A DNA stretch of 64,000 nucleotides from Tenrec ecaudatus (GCF_050624435.1 NC_134531.1:251796812-251860811); one strand, 5' to 3'; shown: positions 20,795 to 31,671, counted from the stretch's first letter. Program-made: numbers and translations. The notes: a model not told the origin generated them from the letters alone.

Positions 20795-22927
20795 ATGGGA
20801 CCCAAGGAATGTAAATAATAAAATCCAACATAGGAAACACCATTAGAATCATTTTCCACATAGACATGAAAAATTATAAGAACCACATGATGATATTGGT
20901 AGATGCAGAAAAAAACATTTGACAACATCCAACATCAATTCCTGTTTAAGACACTTGAGAAGATAGGAATGGAAGAAAAATGCCTCAACAATACAAGCTA
21001 TATAGGAAAAAACCAACAGCCAACATGGTAGTCAATGGAGAAAAGAATGACACAATCCCACTGAAAAGGGGGAACAGACAACGATGCCCCTTGTCCCTGC
21101 TCTTATTTAATATTGTACTGGAGGTTTTAGCTAACAGCATAAGGCAAAGAAAAGACATCGAAAGTGTTTGTCTGGGGAAGGAAGAGGTAAAACTATCATA
21201 TTTAGAGATAATATGATTTTATATATGGAAAAATCCCAAAATATCTCCACAAGGGGAGTACTGGAAGCAATAGAGGAGTTTGGCAGAGTGGCAGGATACA
21301 AGATCAACAAACAGAAGTCTGTTGGACTGCTATACACATCAGACAAAACTATAGAGGAGGAAATTAAAAATGTAGTACCCTTTACAACAACCAAGCACAA
21401 ATTAAAGTATCTAGTGAAAGAGCTGACTAAAAAAAATTTGTACAAGGGAAACTACAGACCACTATTACAAGAAACCAAAAGTGACCTCAACAAATGGAAG
21501 AATATTCCATGCTTGTGGATTGGAAAACTCAATATCATAAAGATGTCAGTTCTGCTCAAGGCACTGTATAAGTTTAATGTAATCCTAGTATAATTACCCT
21601 CATCTTTCTTCAAAGAAATGGAAAAACTGATTAACTACTTATTATTGAGAGGGAAGAAGCCCAGAATTAACAGAGAACTCCTCAAGAAGAAGGACACAGT
21701 GGGAGGGCTTGTTTTATCTGACTGTAGCACATATTATACAGTCACAGTTGTCAAAACCACATGGTATTTGTACAATGACAGATACTCAGACCAATGGAAA
21801 AGAACTGAAAATGCAGAAATAAAGGCATCAGCATACAGACAATTGATATTTGATAAGGGCCCCAAAAATATCCAATGGGAAGCAAATGCCCACTTTAACA
21901 AGTGGTGCTGGAGAAAAATGGATATCAACATGCAGAAAAATGAAGCACGACCCTTATTTCACTCCATGCACAAGAATAAACTCAAGGTGGATCACAGACC
22001 TTGAAGCTAAACCTCAAACTATTAGGTCCATCAATGAGGGAATTGGGACCAACTTGAGAACTTTGGTGCAGGGAATACATAGGCTATCAGAAATAGGGAA
22101 TGACACAAACACAGGGGAGGCACAAATTGACAAATGGGATATACTGAAGATAAAACACTAGTGTACATAGAAAGAATTCACCAAGAGAGTAATAAGAGAG
22201 TCCACGGACTGGGAAAACATCTTTACCAATGACACATCAGACAAAGGTCTTATTACTAAAATCTACAATACTCTGCTAGCTCCCAAAAAAGAAAAAAACT
22301 AATTGCCCACTTGAGAGATGGGCAAAGGACTTGAACAGAAATTTCACAGGGGCAGAAATCTGAATGGCCAACAAACATATGAGAAAATGTTCCCAATCTT
22401 TAGCCATAAGAGAAATACAAATTAAAACAACAATGAGGTACCACCTGATACCCTCAAAGGTAGCCCAATTCAAAAAATCAGAAAGCAACAAGTTTGGGAG
22501 GGGCTGTGGGGAGACAGGAACTCTCATCCACTGCTGGTGGACCTGTAAGTATGTACAGCCACTATGGAAATCAATCTGGCAATATCTAAAACAAATGGAA
22601 ATCAAGTTACCATATGACCCAGCAATCCCCCTACTGGGCATATACACAGAAGAGACAAGAAACAAACCACGGCCAGACATCTGTGCTCCAATGTTCATTG
22701 TGGCACAGTTCACAATTGCAAGGATTTGGAAACAACCCAAATTTCCATCAACTGATGAGTGGATTAAAGAACTGTGGTACATACATACAATGGAGTACTA
22801 TGCAGCCCTAAAAAGCAGTAATGAACATATGAAGCACATCGTGGTATGGGAAGAACTGGAAGAAATCATGCTAAGTAAAGTAAGTCAAGCACAAAAGGAC
22901 AAGTACAACATGAGTCCGCTGAGGTAA
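20795..22927 (+). pseudogene. LINE-1 ORF2 C-terminal half, disabled
   Basis: Encodes the reverse-transcriptase palm/thumb and C-terminal region of L1 ORF2p, the L1 endonuclease/reverse transcriptase. The N-terminal endonuclease domain is missing through 5' truncation. Recognisable in order are the 'VDAEK.FDNIQ' region near 20910, '[15 protein letters not shown]' near 21095-21140, the YADD-type box at 21201-21212, now Phe-Arg-Asp-Asn, 'GYKINKQKS' near 21300, 'NKWKNIPCLWIGK' near 21490, '[20 protein letters not shown]' from 22376, the Cys/His segment '[13 protein letters not shown]' near 22500, '[10 protein letters not shown]' near 22620 and 'MEYYAALK' near 22795. The reading frame shifts near 21185, 21965 and 22170-22360, with stops at 21591 and 22159. 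The stop at 22925-22927 is the natural end of ORF2. It is dead but relatively recent. Confidence 0.95.
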
Positions 22928-25165
22928 GCTACTAAAAAAATGCTAAAGGGGCATAGGGAAAAAGCGACTGTATACAAATATTCCTGGGGTGAGGACCAGG
23001 TAATATGGCAGGGACCAGATCAAATACAGGGATACACATGGTTGACAACTAAAAAGGAGGTGGGGAAAGGAAAAAAATAATAATAAAAAAGAAATGGGTA
23101 GCAGGGGCACAGGGTGCTAACCCACCCAAGGGGAGGGTGTTGTTTATCTCTCCACAGGGAAAGAGGGACCAGTTTCAACCCAGTGCTCCAAGATGTGAAT
23201 GCAGCATGCCGGTGTGGAGTAGGGAACCAGTGGAGAGATCTGGGGGGACCGACCCCAATCCCAACTACTAAGTGGACACCTGCCCCTCCCCCTAGAAGAA
23301 TTTATTTCAAAAGACGCCATTGAAGCTGCAGCTCCGGGAGAGGGACATATCTGATTGGAGCACATGGGTCTTGATGAAAGGGGAGGAGGAGAGAGTGCAG
23401 CACAACCTGGCCCACCAGGCCTTGAGGACGATGACACCTATTAGAGCAGCCAGTCCACAGAGAGGACCACATGGACAGCCCCTCTAGGAGACATGACGCC
23501 CCGACAACACGGAAGACACAGTGTGGCAATTGCACCCGATCTGATCCTGCCACATTGAGGCAAAACACTAAGGGGATGCAACAGAATAGCAATAGAATGG
23601 AGTGGCGAGGTCCCCAGGGAATCCTGAAGGTGGACATTGGGGCCAGGGTGTGGTGCTCCAACAGACTGGACTGGAAAACTCTCCTAAAGGGCAACAAATG
23701 ATCCTTGAACTAACTACAAGCTTTCCTTTCTTGTTGTGTTTTGTTTTGTTCTGTTTGTCATTGGGTTTGTTGTATATTGTTGCTTGGTTGTGCTCTGTCT
23801 TGTTTTTGTGCATGTTATTATTTCTGCAGGTCTGTCTTAATAAGATAGGCTGGATGAACAATCTGGAGGAGAAAACAACGGGACCGACAGTTCCGGAGGA
23901 ACATGCGAGAGGGGGCTGGGAGGGGGAGAGAAGTGCTGTTAACAAACCCAGGGACAAGGGAACACCAAGTGATCCAAAGTGGTGGTGAGAAGCATGTGGG
24001 AGGCCTGGCAGGGCATGATCAAGGGTAATATAACAAAGAGGAATTGCTGAAACCCTGGTGGGGACGGAGCATGATAGTGGGACAGGAGGAAAGTCAAGGG
24101 AAATAGAGGAAAGAGCTGGGAGGCAAACGGCATTTGTGGAGGTCTAGACAAAGACATGTATATATGCAAATATATTTATATGTGAGGATGGGGAAATAGA
24201 TGTATGTTTAGTACTATAGGTGGCGGAAGGACATTGGGCCTCCACTCAAGTACTCCCTCAATGCAAGAATATTTTCTTCTATTAAATTGCCATGCTATGA
24301 TGCTCACTTCCTGACATAACCGCTGAAGACAAAGTAGGTGCATAAGCAAATGTGAAGAAAGCTGATGGTGACCGACTTTCAAAATATATAGTGTCTGGGG
24401 TCTTAAAGGTTTGAAGGTAAACAAGCGGCTATCTAGCTCAGAAGCAACAAAGCCCACATGGAAGGACACCACCCTGTGTGATCACGAGGTGCTGAAGGGA
24501 TCAGTTATCAGGCATCATCAGAACAAAAAATCTTACCATAGTGAATGAGGGGGTGAGTGCGGATTGGAGACCCAAAGCCCATTTGTAGGCCATTGGAGAT
24601 CCCCTTGCAGGGAGGTCTCGGGGAGGAGATGAGCCAGACAGGGTGCAATGTAGCAATGATGAAAAATACAACTTTCCTCTAGTTCCTAAATGCTTCCTCC
24701 CCACCCCCACTACCATGATTCCAATTCTACCTTGCAAGTCTGGCTAGACCAGAGTATGTACACTGGTACAGATAGGAACTGGAAACACAGGGAATCCAGG
24801 ATGGATGATCCCTTCAGGAGTGTGTATACTGGCAGGGTTGAGGGAAGGTGGGTTGGAAAGGGGGAACCAATTAAAAGGATCTGCATGTGACCTCCTCCCT
24901 GGGAGACAGACAACAGAAAAGTGGGTGAAGGGAGACGTCGGACAGGGTAAGATATGACGAAATAATAACTTATAAATTATCAAGTGTTCATGAGGGAGTG
25001 AGGAGCAGGGAGGGAGGGCAGAAAATGAGAACCTGATGCTTAAGTGGAGAGCAAATGTTTTGAGCATGATGAGGGCAATGAATGTACCAATGTGCTTTAC
25101 ACAATTGATGTATGTATGGATTGTGATAAGAGTTGTATGAGCCCCAATAAAAAGATTTTTAAAAA
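22928..25165 (+). mobile_element. L1 3' UTR, complete reference copy
   Basis: The 2.24-kb stretch from the ORF2 stop to the terminal 'GAGCCCCAATAAAAAGATTTTT' and A-rich tail. It is non-coding, with a TTGTTTTG-rich block at 23730-23830, an A/T block near 24155-24215, a G-rich polypurine tract at 24990-25020 and the polyadenylation region at 25140-25160. Fragments of this UTR account for most other L1 copies in the window and define their orientation. Confidence 0.95.
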
Positions 25166-25286
25166 GTAGCAAAATTACAGTGATGAAGTAGCAACTAAGT
25201 AGAAAATAATTTTATGGTTGGGGTGTCACCACCACATGAGGAAGTGTATTAAAGGGTCGCAGCATTAGGAAGGTTGAGAACCACTG
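25166..25286 (+). mobile_element. hAT DNA transposon end (SPIN/URR1-like)
   Basis: Directly after the L1 tail comes 'GTAGCAAAATTACAGTGATG', 'AAGTAGCAACTAAGTAGAAA', 'TTTTATGGTTGGGGTGTCACC', 'CATGAGGAAGTGTATTAAAG', 'GGGTCGCAGCATTAGG' and the terminal 'AAGGTTGAGAACCACTG'. The last 15 bases are the inverted terminal repeat (CAGTGGTTCTCAACC) of a Charlie-type hAT. From memory the right half matches the non-autonomous elements known as SPIN/URR1. The left half is absent, presumably displaced by the L1. Confidence 0.75.
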
Positions 25287-26434
25287 ACATTAGGAGTTAG
25301 TTGCCACTAGTTGAATTTTCCATGTACTAGGAGGCAGTGGCTTGGTTTTATTGTTCCTCAAATCAGTTATTCTCGTTACTATAATTATACAATTTAATTA
25401 TTTAATTAAATATTTAATTAAATATTATGTAAGTTAGAGTTTCTCAGCACCAGTGACATTTTGGGTCCAGGAAAACTTTGGTTGTCTGAGTTAATGCAAA
25501 ATTTTAGCAGCATCCCCCGCCTGTCCCCAATAGATACCAGGAGCATTCTTCACCAAGTTGTGATAACCAAGAATGTCTCCATGTGTTACCATGTGTTTTC
25601 TGGTGAACAAAAATCACTACCTGTGAAACTGGGCCCAATTAGGAAGGGCCTTGAATGTGGACATATTTTTTAGGTGGGCAATAAGAAACCACTGGGTTAT
25701 TTTTAGCAGTAGAAAGCAGATATGGCAAGATATTTCAGAAGAGAAATGAGAAGTAGCAAGTCTGGAAACAGGAAGATCTATTAGGCAGTGATTGGCATAG
25801 AGTAAACAGAAGCCACAGGGTTTTGATGAGTACGGTGGCCGTGGTGGTGAAGTGACAGATTGAAGTCAGTGGCGGTGAAGTGACAGATTGAAGTCAGTTT
25901 CTGGAGACAAAAAGCATTAATGGAGCAACTGAGAACCCTCCCCACTCCCAGTCTCTAGCTCCCTCTCTCTTCCTCCTTGTGCTGTTAAATCCAACCCAAC
26001 CTCAAAAAGTTCAACTTCACTCTTATAATGCACCCAAATCAGGCCACCAAAACTGTTATGTTCTCACCTGAGCCCTGTAGTTCATTAACTGATATTTTAA
26101 ATTCACAGCCTAGATTATAAACTATATTTTCATTCTTAATTACTGGCCCATGATTTATTCTTTTTTCTTTCCATTCTATACTTACAACTGCACTTCCCAT
26201 GTAGAAGGTAATGAGTATCATTAAGTGAATGCATTGGGTAACGCCTGTCTAAATTGCTCCAATAAGAGTCTCTTGAATTCTTCAAGCTGTAAGCACTGGG
26301 GATGGAAGAGAGTCTGGGCTCAATGCATCCAGCACTGCATTCTTCATAAATGTTTCCCCAGTTCCTATCTACTCACATCCCTAGAGGAAGTCCATATCTA
26401 TTACTCTTACCACCTTCCTTAAGAACTGCTCCTT
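25287..26434. other. Unique DNA, no gene seen
   Basis: Contains an A/T palindromic run (25385-25430) and a 28-bp tandem duplication (25843-25898). The ORF at 25461-25673 is unassigned. Confidence 0.35.
25843..25898. repeat. 28-bp tandem duplication
   Basis: Two units, 25843-25870 and 25871-25898, identical except GGTGGTG versus GGCGGTG. The shared core is 'GTGAAGTGACAGATTGAAG'. Confidence 0.9.
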
Positions 26435-27548
26435 GAGGCAAAGGACATTTATAGAGGTCTAAATACAGGCATGTACATATGTAAATATTTTATATAAAAT
26501 GAGAGGGGAATAGGTCTATGTACTTATGTTTATATGTTAAGAATTAAGTTTGCAGATGGACATTGGGCCTCAACTACTCCCTCAACACAAGAACACTTTG
26601 TTCAAATAATCCAGTATTTTGTGATGTTCACCTTCTTGACATGGTCACTAAATACAAAATGGGTGCATAAGCAAATGTGGTGAAGGAAGCTGATGGTGTT
26701 CAGCTATCAAAAGATAAAACATCTGGGGTCTTAAAGGCTTGAAGAGAAACAAGTGGCCATCGAGCTGAGAAGCAACAAAGCCCACCAGCCCGTGTGATCA
26801 TGAGGTATTGAAGGGATCAGGTACCAGGGATCAGGTAACTGGAGTAGCATTTGTACTCCAGGACAAAGTCACACCCAATGTGAATGGGAGGGGTGGGGGG
26901 AATGGAGTGGAGACCCAAAGTCCATCTGTAGACAACTGAGCATCCCCTCACAGAAGGGTCACAAGGAACAGATGAGCCAGTCAGTGTGCAGTATAGCACT
27001 GATGAAACACACAACTTTCCTCTAGTTCTTTAATGTTTCCTTCCCCCCACTATTATGACCCCAATTCTACCTTTCAAAACTGGCTAGATCAGAGCATGTA
27101 CACGGGTACAGATAAGAGTTGTAAATATGGGGAATCCAGGGCAGATAACCCCTCCAGGACCAATATTGAGAATAGACATACCAGGAGGGGAAGGGAAAGG
27201 TCGGGGGAGATAAGGGGAACCGGTCACAACGATCTACCTATAACTCTTTCCCTGGGGGATGAACAATAGAAAAGTGGATGAAGGGAGACATCGGTCAGTG
27301 TAAGACATGAAAAAAAAATTTATAAATGATCAAGGGTTCCTGAGTGAGGGAGGAAGGAAGGAAGGAAGGAAGGAAGGGTGCAGGGAGGGAAGGGGGAAAA
27401 TGAGAAGTTGATACAAAGGGCTCCAGTAGAAAGAAAATGTTTTGAGAATGATGATGGCAACAAATGTACAAATGTGCTTGACACAATGGATGGATATATG
27501 GATTTTGATAGGAATTGTATGGGTCCTCGATAAAATGATCTTTTTAAA
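26435..27548 (+). mobile_element. L1 3' UTR copy
   Basis: Sense copy starting at 'AAAGGACATTTATAGAGGTC' and ending 'GGTCCTCGATAAAATGATC'. It carries a GGAA run at 27352-27380 in place of the usual polypurine tract. It is older than the 20795 element by eye, with several small indels. Confidence 0.85.
27347..27380 (+). repeat. (GGAA)n simple repeat
   Basis: About seven GGAA units within the L1 polypurine tract, expanded compared with other copies. Confidence 0.9.
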
Positions 27549-27744
27549 ATTTCTGATTTCAATTGAGGTTTTTCTCAATTTTATTTTGTTATTGACGTTG
27601 AGTTTTTGGTAGGTTTTTCTGTCTATGAACTCCAAGATAGGTAATGACAGAGACGGTAACTGGATTGATAGTTTCTCGGAGGTATGACAAGGGAAGTTGG
27701 AGGGGAATGGGGAGCCAACAAAGTGAGCACAAGAAAAGAGGAAA

Positions 27745-27842
27745 TGTTCTAACATTGATTATGGTAATGATTGCACAGCTCTTTTTAATATGATCAGACT
27801 AGGTTGTATGATATGTGAATTTCATGTCAATAAACCTGTTGT
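27745..27842 (+). mobile_element. Possible ancient L1 3' end
   Basis: 'TTGATTATGGTAATGATTGC', 'ACAGCTCT', 'TTGTATGATATGTGAATTTC' and 'ATGTCAATAAACCTGTT' resemble the 3' ends of old mammalian L1 subfamilies that finish in a 'GTGAATTATATCTCAATAAA'-like signal. Confidence 0.5.
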
Positions 27843-28245
27843 TTTGTAATGTCCACTTTGAGCACTGGGATATTTAAAGACTTATCTAATTGGGACGATA
27901 TGAAAAATTCTTCTTGGGCATCCTAGAAAGCTAATTGGTGATCTGAACTTGCAGTTGGTTGCCATGCCTGCTCTTGCCCCAGCAGAGGTAGTTCTGGACC
28001 CAGCTTTGACAGCACACGAGGAGCAGGGCTTAGAGGTTGCGAAGACAACCGCTCTCTCCGATGAGGATGCTGGCCTGTGAGAGAGGAAGCTGGAGCCCAG
28101 CGTCCGAAGTCTAGTTTTAGAGGCAACTGCCCTGTGATGTCAGTGGTGCCACGTGTTTGCTGCTCTTACAGAGCTAAATAGAACGTGCTCACCTTTGGTG
28201 TCTTGAAGGAGAGGAATGGGCTTGGGAGTGAGTGGGGAAGTGAAA

Positions 28246-28289
<44 letters not shown>

Positions 28290-29011
28290 AGCTGCATATC
28301 CAGCTGTTCTGAAATGCCTTTGTTTCTGTTATTGAAATACAGGATGGCTACAGTCACAACACAATATTCAGTGGTGACATGTTGTTTGGTCACTGCCACT
28401 CCCATTCCTTTTCATTTAGAACCAGAATAAAGTTATTTCAAATATCCTTTTTAAAAAATCCAGCTAAGCCTCAGCTATTCTATGCATATCTGAACTTCTC
28501 TCTACATCACTTTAAATTGATATGATTTCTTGAAAATGTACTTGGATTTCATACGCTTTTGGCAAACCAGAAAGTGTAGAATAAATAAAAAGCAAAGTCT
28601 CTGCTAGTAAGTATGCTAGAGGGGAGACAAAGGAAAGAATGTAGCTCAGAGAGCAAGGCAGTGTGGGGAATAAGGGAGATTAGCTTTCCGGGTTACCATT
28701 CCAAAATTTAATCTCCTTTTTCTACTATGTATGAGCCATCTACAATTTACAAACCATCTTGACGTTTTACATACATTGCCCTATTCCACATCAGGGAACT
28801 CATATATTATATAAAATTTTCACAAAATCAAACCTGTTCAGATAATGCCTTTGTGTGTGCTGTAGAATATACTGATGGGTTAAGGAGGTAGTGAGGCTTA
28901 AAATACGATTGGCTACATCGACCCTGCTAGTGTCTCCTCTCTCCTCTCACGCTTCCTTTCCAAAGGCAACAAACACAGAGAAGGGCCGATTCTTACTGTT
29001 TTCTATGCTCA
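27843..29011. other. Unique DNA, no gene seen
   Basis: Includes the TC microsatellite at 28247-28287. ORFs on both strands across it (28166-28430) owe their length to the repeat. 27920-28130 is more GC-rich than its surroundings but shows no recognisable protein. Confidence 0.35.
28247..28287 (+). repeat. (TC)n microsatellite
   Basis: About 20 perfect CT/TC units. Confidence 0.97.
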
Positions 29012-29203
29012 TTCACTCACTGCCATCAAGTCGCTGTTTATTCTAGGACAAGGTAGAACTGCCCCCTGGGAGTTCCCCAGACTCACAATGTTTATGGAAG
29101 TAGAAAGCCCCCCACTTTCTTCGGTGGAGCCAGTTGGTGGCCTTGAACAGCTGACCTTGAAGACCACAGCCCGATGAGTAACCACTGGGCCACCAGGGCT
29201 CCC
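29012..29203 (-). mobile_element. AfroSINE
   Basis: Full antisense copy: 'CACTGCCATCAAGTCGCTG', 'GGACAAGGTAGAACTGCCCC', 'ATGTTTATGGAAGTAGAAAG', 'TGGCCTTGAACAGCTGACC', 'CACTGGGCCACCAGGGCTCC'. Confidence 0.92.
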
Positions 29204-29424
29204 TGCTATCATATGTAGAGCATTTCATTTCATCTTTTCTTCCAGACCCCACTCAGGATTCTCTTTTCCCAATCACATGACCCATGGTGTTATTTTCCCA
29301 AACAGATCGCGTAGGTAACCCCCAACTTCCATTGGTCCAGATATAAACTACAATGAACTGTACTTAGCCCCTTCAGTTCATCTGCTATATTACATCTTTC
29401 TAGGAGGAATTTAAGGGAAAATAC

Positions 29425-29712
29425 GTGGCAAGCGATGGGGGAATGGGTGCTGACTTGTGTCCAAATATTGCAAGCATCAAGTCATTCCTATGGCATGAAC
29501 ATTGGGTTAGAATGTGGGTCCCTATTGTGGAGCAGTTCATAGACCATAAGGAGGAGAAGAGGCAAGAAATGCTGAAGAAAGAAATAATGAGGAAAATGAG
29601 GGAGAGAAGTTGTCAGGAAAATTTACAGGTCCTAAGGGAAATCAGTGACTTCCATTCAGAAACATGGACCCAAACCCTGATTGCTCTGGAAAATTCAATA
29701 GAAAGAGCCTAG
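29425..29712 (+). CDS. Unassigned 95-codon ORF, coiled-coil-like
   Basis: Open from ATG to TAG in repeat-free DNA. Residues about 41-70 are strongly charged and helical-looking (HKEEKRQEMLKKEIMRKMRE), followed by LQVLREI, which suggests a coiled coil. I do not recognise it. A chance ORF, one exon or a retrocopy remnant are all possible. A second ORF (29723-30007) begins 11 bases later in another frame. Confidence 0.25.
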   Translation: MASDGGMGADLCPNIASIKSFLWHEHWVRMWVPIVEQFIDHKEEKRQEMLKKEIMRKMRERSCQENLQVLREISDFHSETWTQTLIALENSIERA

Positions 29713-30119
29713 AAGCAGTGAGTTGCTACTGAAACATCAAAGGACAAGGACTAGACAGACAATTCTCAGCAGTTTTCTGGCTAGCCACATCAGCTCCTAT
29801 TCCCAGGGGGCATCCAGATGGTCCAGAATCCCACACAAAGGAAGTTATTACTACAACCGACAAAATGCCAACAGCCTCGAACTCTTCATCATCAGAGCAT
29901 ATTATGATTTATGTGTTTTTATATGTGTGAATACATCAAAACATATATGTAATGTTACACATATACTTTTTCTCTATTCCAAAGACAAATACAAAGTGTG
30001 TTTATAGAGATACTGATAAGAAGAGGTAACAATAATGAAACTTTAAAAACAGGTAGTTGGCTTAGAATCGACTTAGCTTGCAGTCATGGGAATGGAACCT
30101 TATCTTAAATTGGGGTTTG
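29713..30119. other. Unique DNA, no gene seen
   Basis: No repeat family recognised. The 94-codon ORF at 29723-30007 is unassigned. Confidence 0.3.
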
Positions 30120-30720
30120 CCTGTCTATTTGGTAAGTGATGCTCTTGCATCATTTGTTAAGACATTTATTAAAATTCAGTGACAACTTAATAGTTGGTAT
30201 TAAGGACCATGATAATTACACAAGCTGGTGCCAACTTGAGACTATTAAGAGTGAAGGCGTGGAGTTTAGCCTGTCAATCAGGTTGCTGCTTAATGACCTC
30301 ATTTGGGGGCTCCATGGCGATAAATAGCTCACTAGAGGACAAACACACAGACGCTCTCTGCTTGACTTCCTGTGAGACATTCCTGTTGACAAGCCACATG
30401 GAGCTACACTAGAGCCCTGGAGCTGGAGGAGCCATGTGGAGACCCACACCAGCACTGAGATGCTTCCACAACCACCGGATCCACAAGATCCACAAGGCCT
30501 GTGATCTGCCTGCATTTGGCATCATTGCATGTTTTCTGTGAGTCTGAAGAGGACTTTATAGATTGCTATTGGACATATGGGCTAATATCGGATTTACGGA
30601 CTGGATCTGGACTGGGCTGGGACGCTTTCTTAATGTACAATTGCTCTTTGATATAAAGTTATCTTACACACGTATGAGTGCTTCTCTGCAGTTGCTTCTC
30701 TAGTCAACCCTGACTCACAC
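30120..30720 (+). repeat. Candidate dispersed repeat, unidentified
   Basis: GC-richer than its flanks and shaped like a processed or LTR-like unit. A well-defined body runs from 'GTGATGCTCTTGC' to 'GATATAAAGTTATCTTACAC' (AATAAA-like signal near 30650), then 'TTGCTTCTCTAGTCAACCC'. The phrases 'GGAGTTTAGCCTGTCAATC' and 'CATTCCTGTTGACAAGCC' feel familiar as a mammalian repeat, but I cannot name the family. There is no coding content beyond short ORFs. Confidence 0.35.
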
Positions 30721-31042
30721 AAGGAGCAAACAGCTAATAGTCAAATGAAAAAGTCCAGTACTGTTACATTTCAGAGGCAGGGGAACAGACAGGACATTAT
30801 TTTGATCTGCCAGGCTGAGGTTACCTGAAACAAAACAAAGCAACAGACCAAGAGGAAGGGATGCACATGATTAGGAAGATAAACCAGCAACAGGCACTGA
30901 GAGCACAACAGGTGAAAAATGAGGCAGACTAAAACTGAGGGTCAAAAGCTTAGCCTTCAATTTGGAATAATAATACGTAGTGACCACTGTGGAGTAGGTA
31001 ATAGGTTAGATTCTAAAGGTATAGCCAGGAAGGACATACCAT
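30721..31042. other. Unique DNA, no gene seen
   Basis: A/G-rich, with no repeat or convincing ORF. Confidence 0.3.
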
Positions 31043-31057
31043 ATTTTGTCAGTTCTT
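31043..31057. repeat. Target-site duplication, left copy
   Basis: 'ATTTTGTCAGTTCTT', identical to 31657-31671. It flanks the L1 insertion on its polyA side. Confidence 0.92.
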
Positions 31058-31656
31058 TTTTGTTTGTTTGTTTGTTTTTTTGTGTTTTTTTCTTTTTTTA
31101 AATTTTATTAGGGACTCATACAACTCTTATCACAAACCATACATATACATACATCAATTGTATAAAGCACATCCATACATTCCCTGCCCCAATCATTCTC
31201 AAAGCATTTGCTCTCCACTTAAGCCCTTCGCATCAGGTCCTCTTTTTTTTCCCCCTCCCTCCCCACTCCCCCCTCCCTCATGTGCCCTTGGTAATTTATA
31301 CATCATTATTTTGTCATATCTTGCCCTATCCGGAGTCTCCCCCCCCTTCTCTGCCATACCTCTCCCAGGGAGGAGGTCACATGTGGATCCTTGTAATTAG
31401 TTCCCCCTTTCCAACCCACTCACCCTCCACTCTCCCAGCATTGCCCCTCACACCCTTGGTCCTGAAGGTATCATCCACCCTGGATTCCCTGTGCCTCTAG
31501 CTCCCATATGCACCAGGGTACAACCTCTGCCCTATCCAGCCCTGCAAGGTAGAATTCGGATGATGGTAGTTGCGGGGAGGAAGCATCCAGGATCTGGGGG
31601 AAAGCTGTGTTCTTCATCGGGTTAGGAGAGGAGATGGGTTAATTAGGTCAATGGAG
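31058..31656 (-). mobile_element. L1 3' UTR, recent insertion
   Basis: Antisense copy starting with a T/G-rich tail (TTTG units at 31060-31085). It belongs to a subfamily with 'ACATCCATACATTCCCTGCC', 'AATCATTCTCAAAGCATTTGC' and 'CATCAGGTCCTC', also present at 63270-64000 but not in the other copies. It is bounded by perfect 15-bp duplications (31043-31057 and 31657-31671). Truncated to about 600 bases. Confidence 0.92.
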
Positions 31657-31671
31657 ATTTTGTCAGTTCTT
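31657..31671. repeat. Target-site duplication, right copy
   Basis: Exact repeat of 31043-31057. It marks the 5' truncation point of the L1. Confidence 0.92.

Noticed and set aside
23144-23988. Several ORFs of 97-131 codons on both strands
   Set aside because: They lie wholly in the L1 3' UTR after the ORF2 stop, and no common product emerges across copies.
25385-25432. A/T palindrome of TTTAATTAAATA units
   Set aside because: Simple A/T sequence. No evidence of an origin, promoter or cruciform function beyond composition.
28166-28430. ORFs on both strands near 28.2 kb
   Set aside because: Their length depends on the TC repeat, which is stop-free in all frames.
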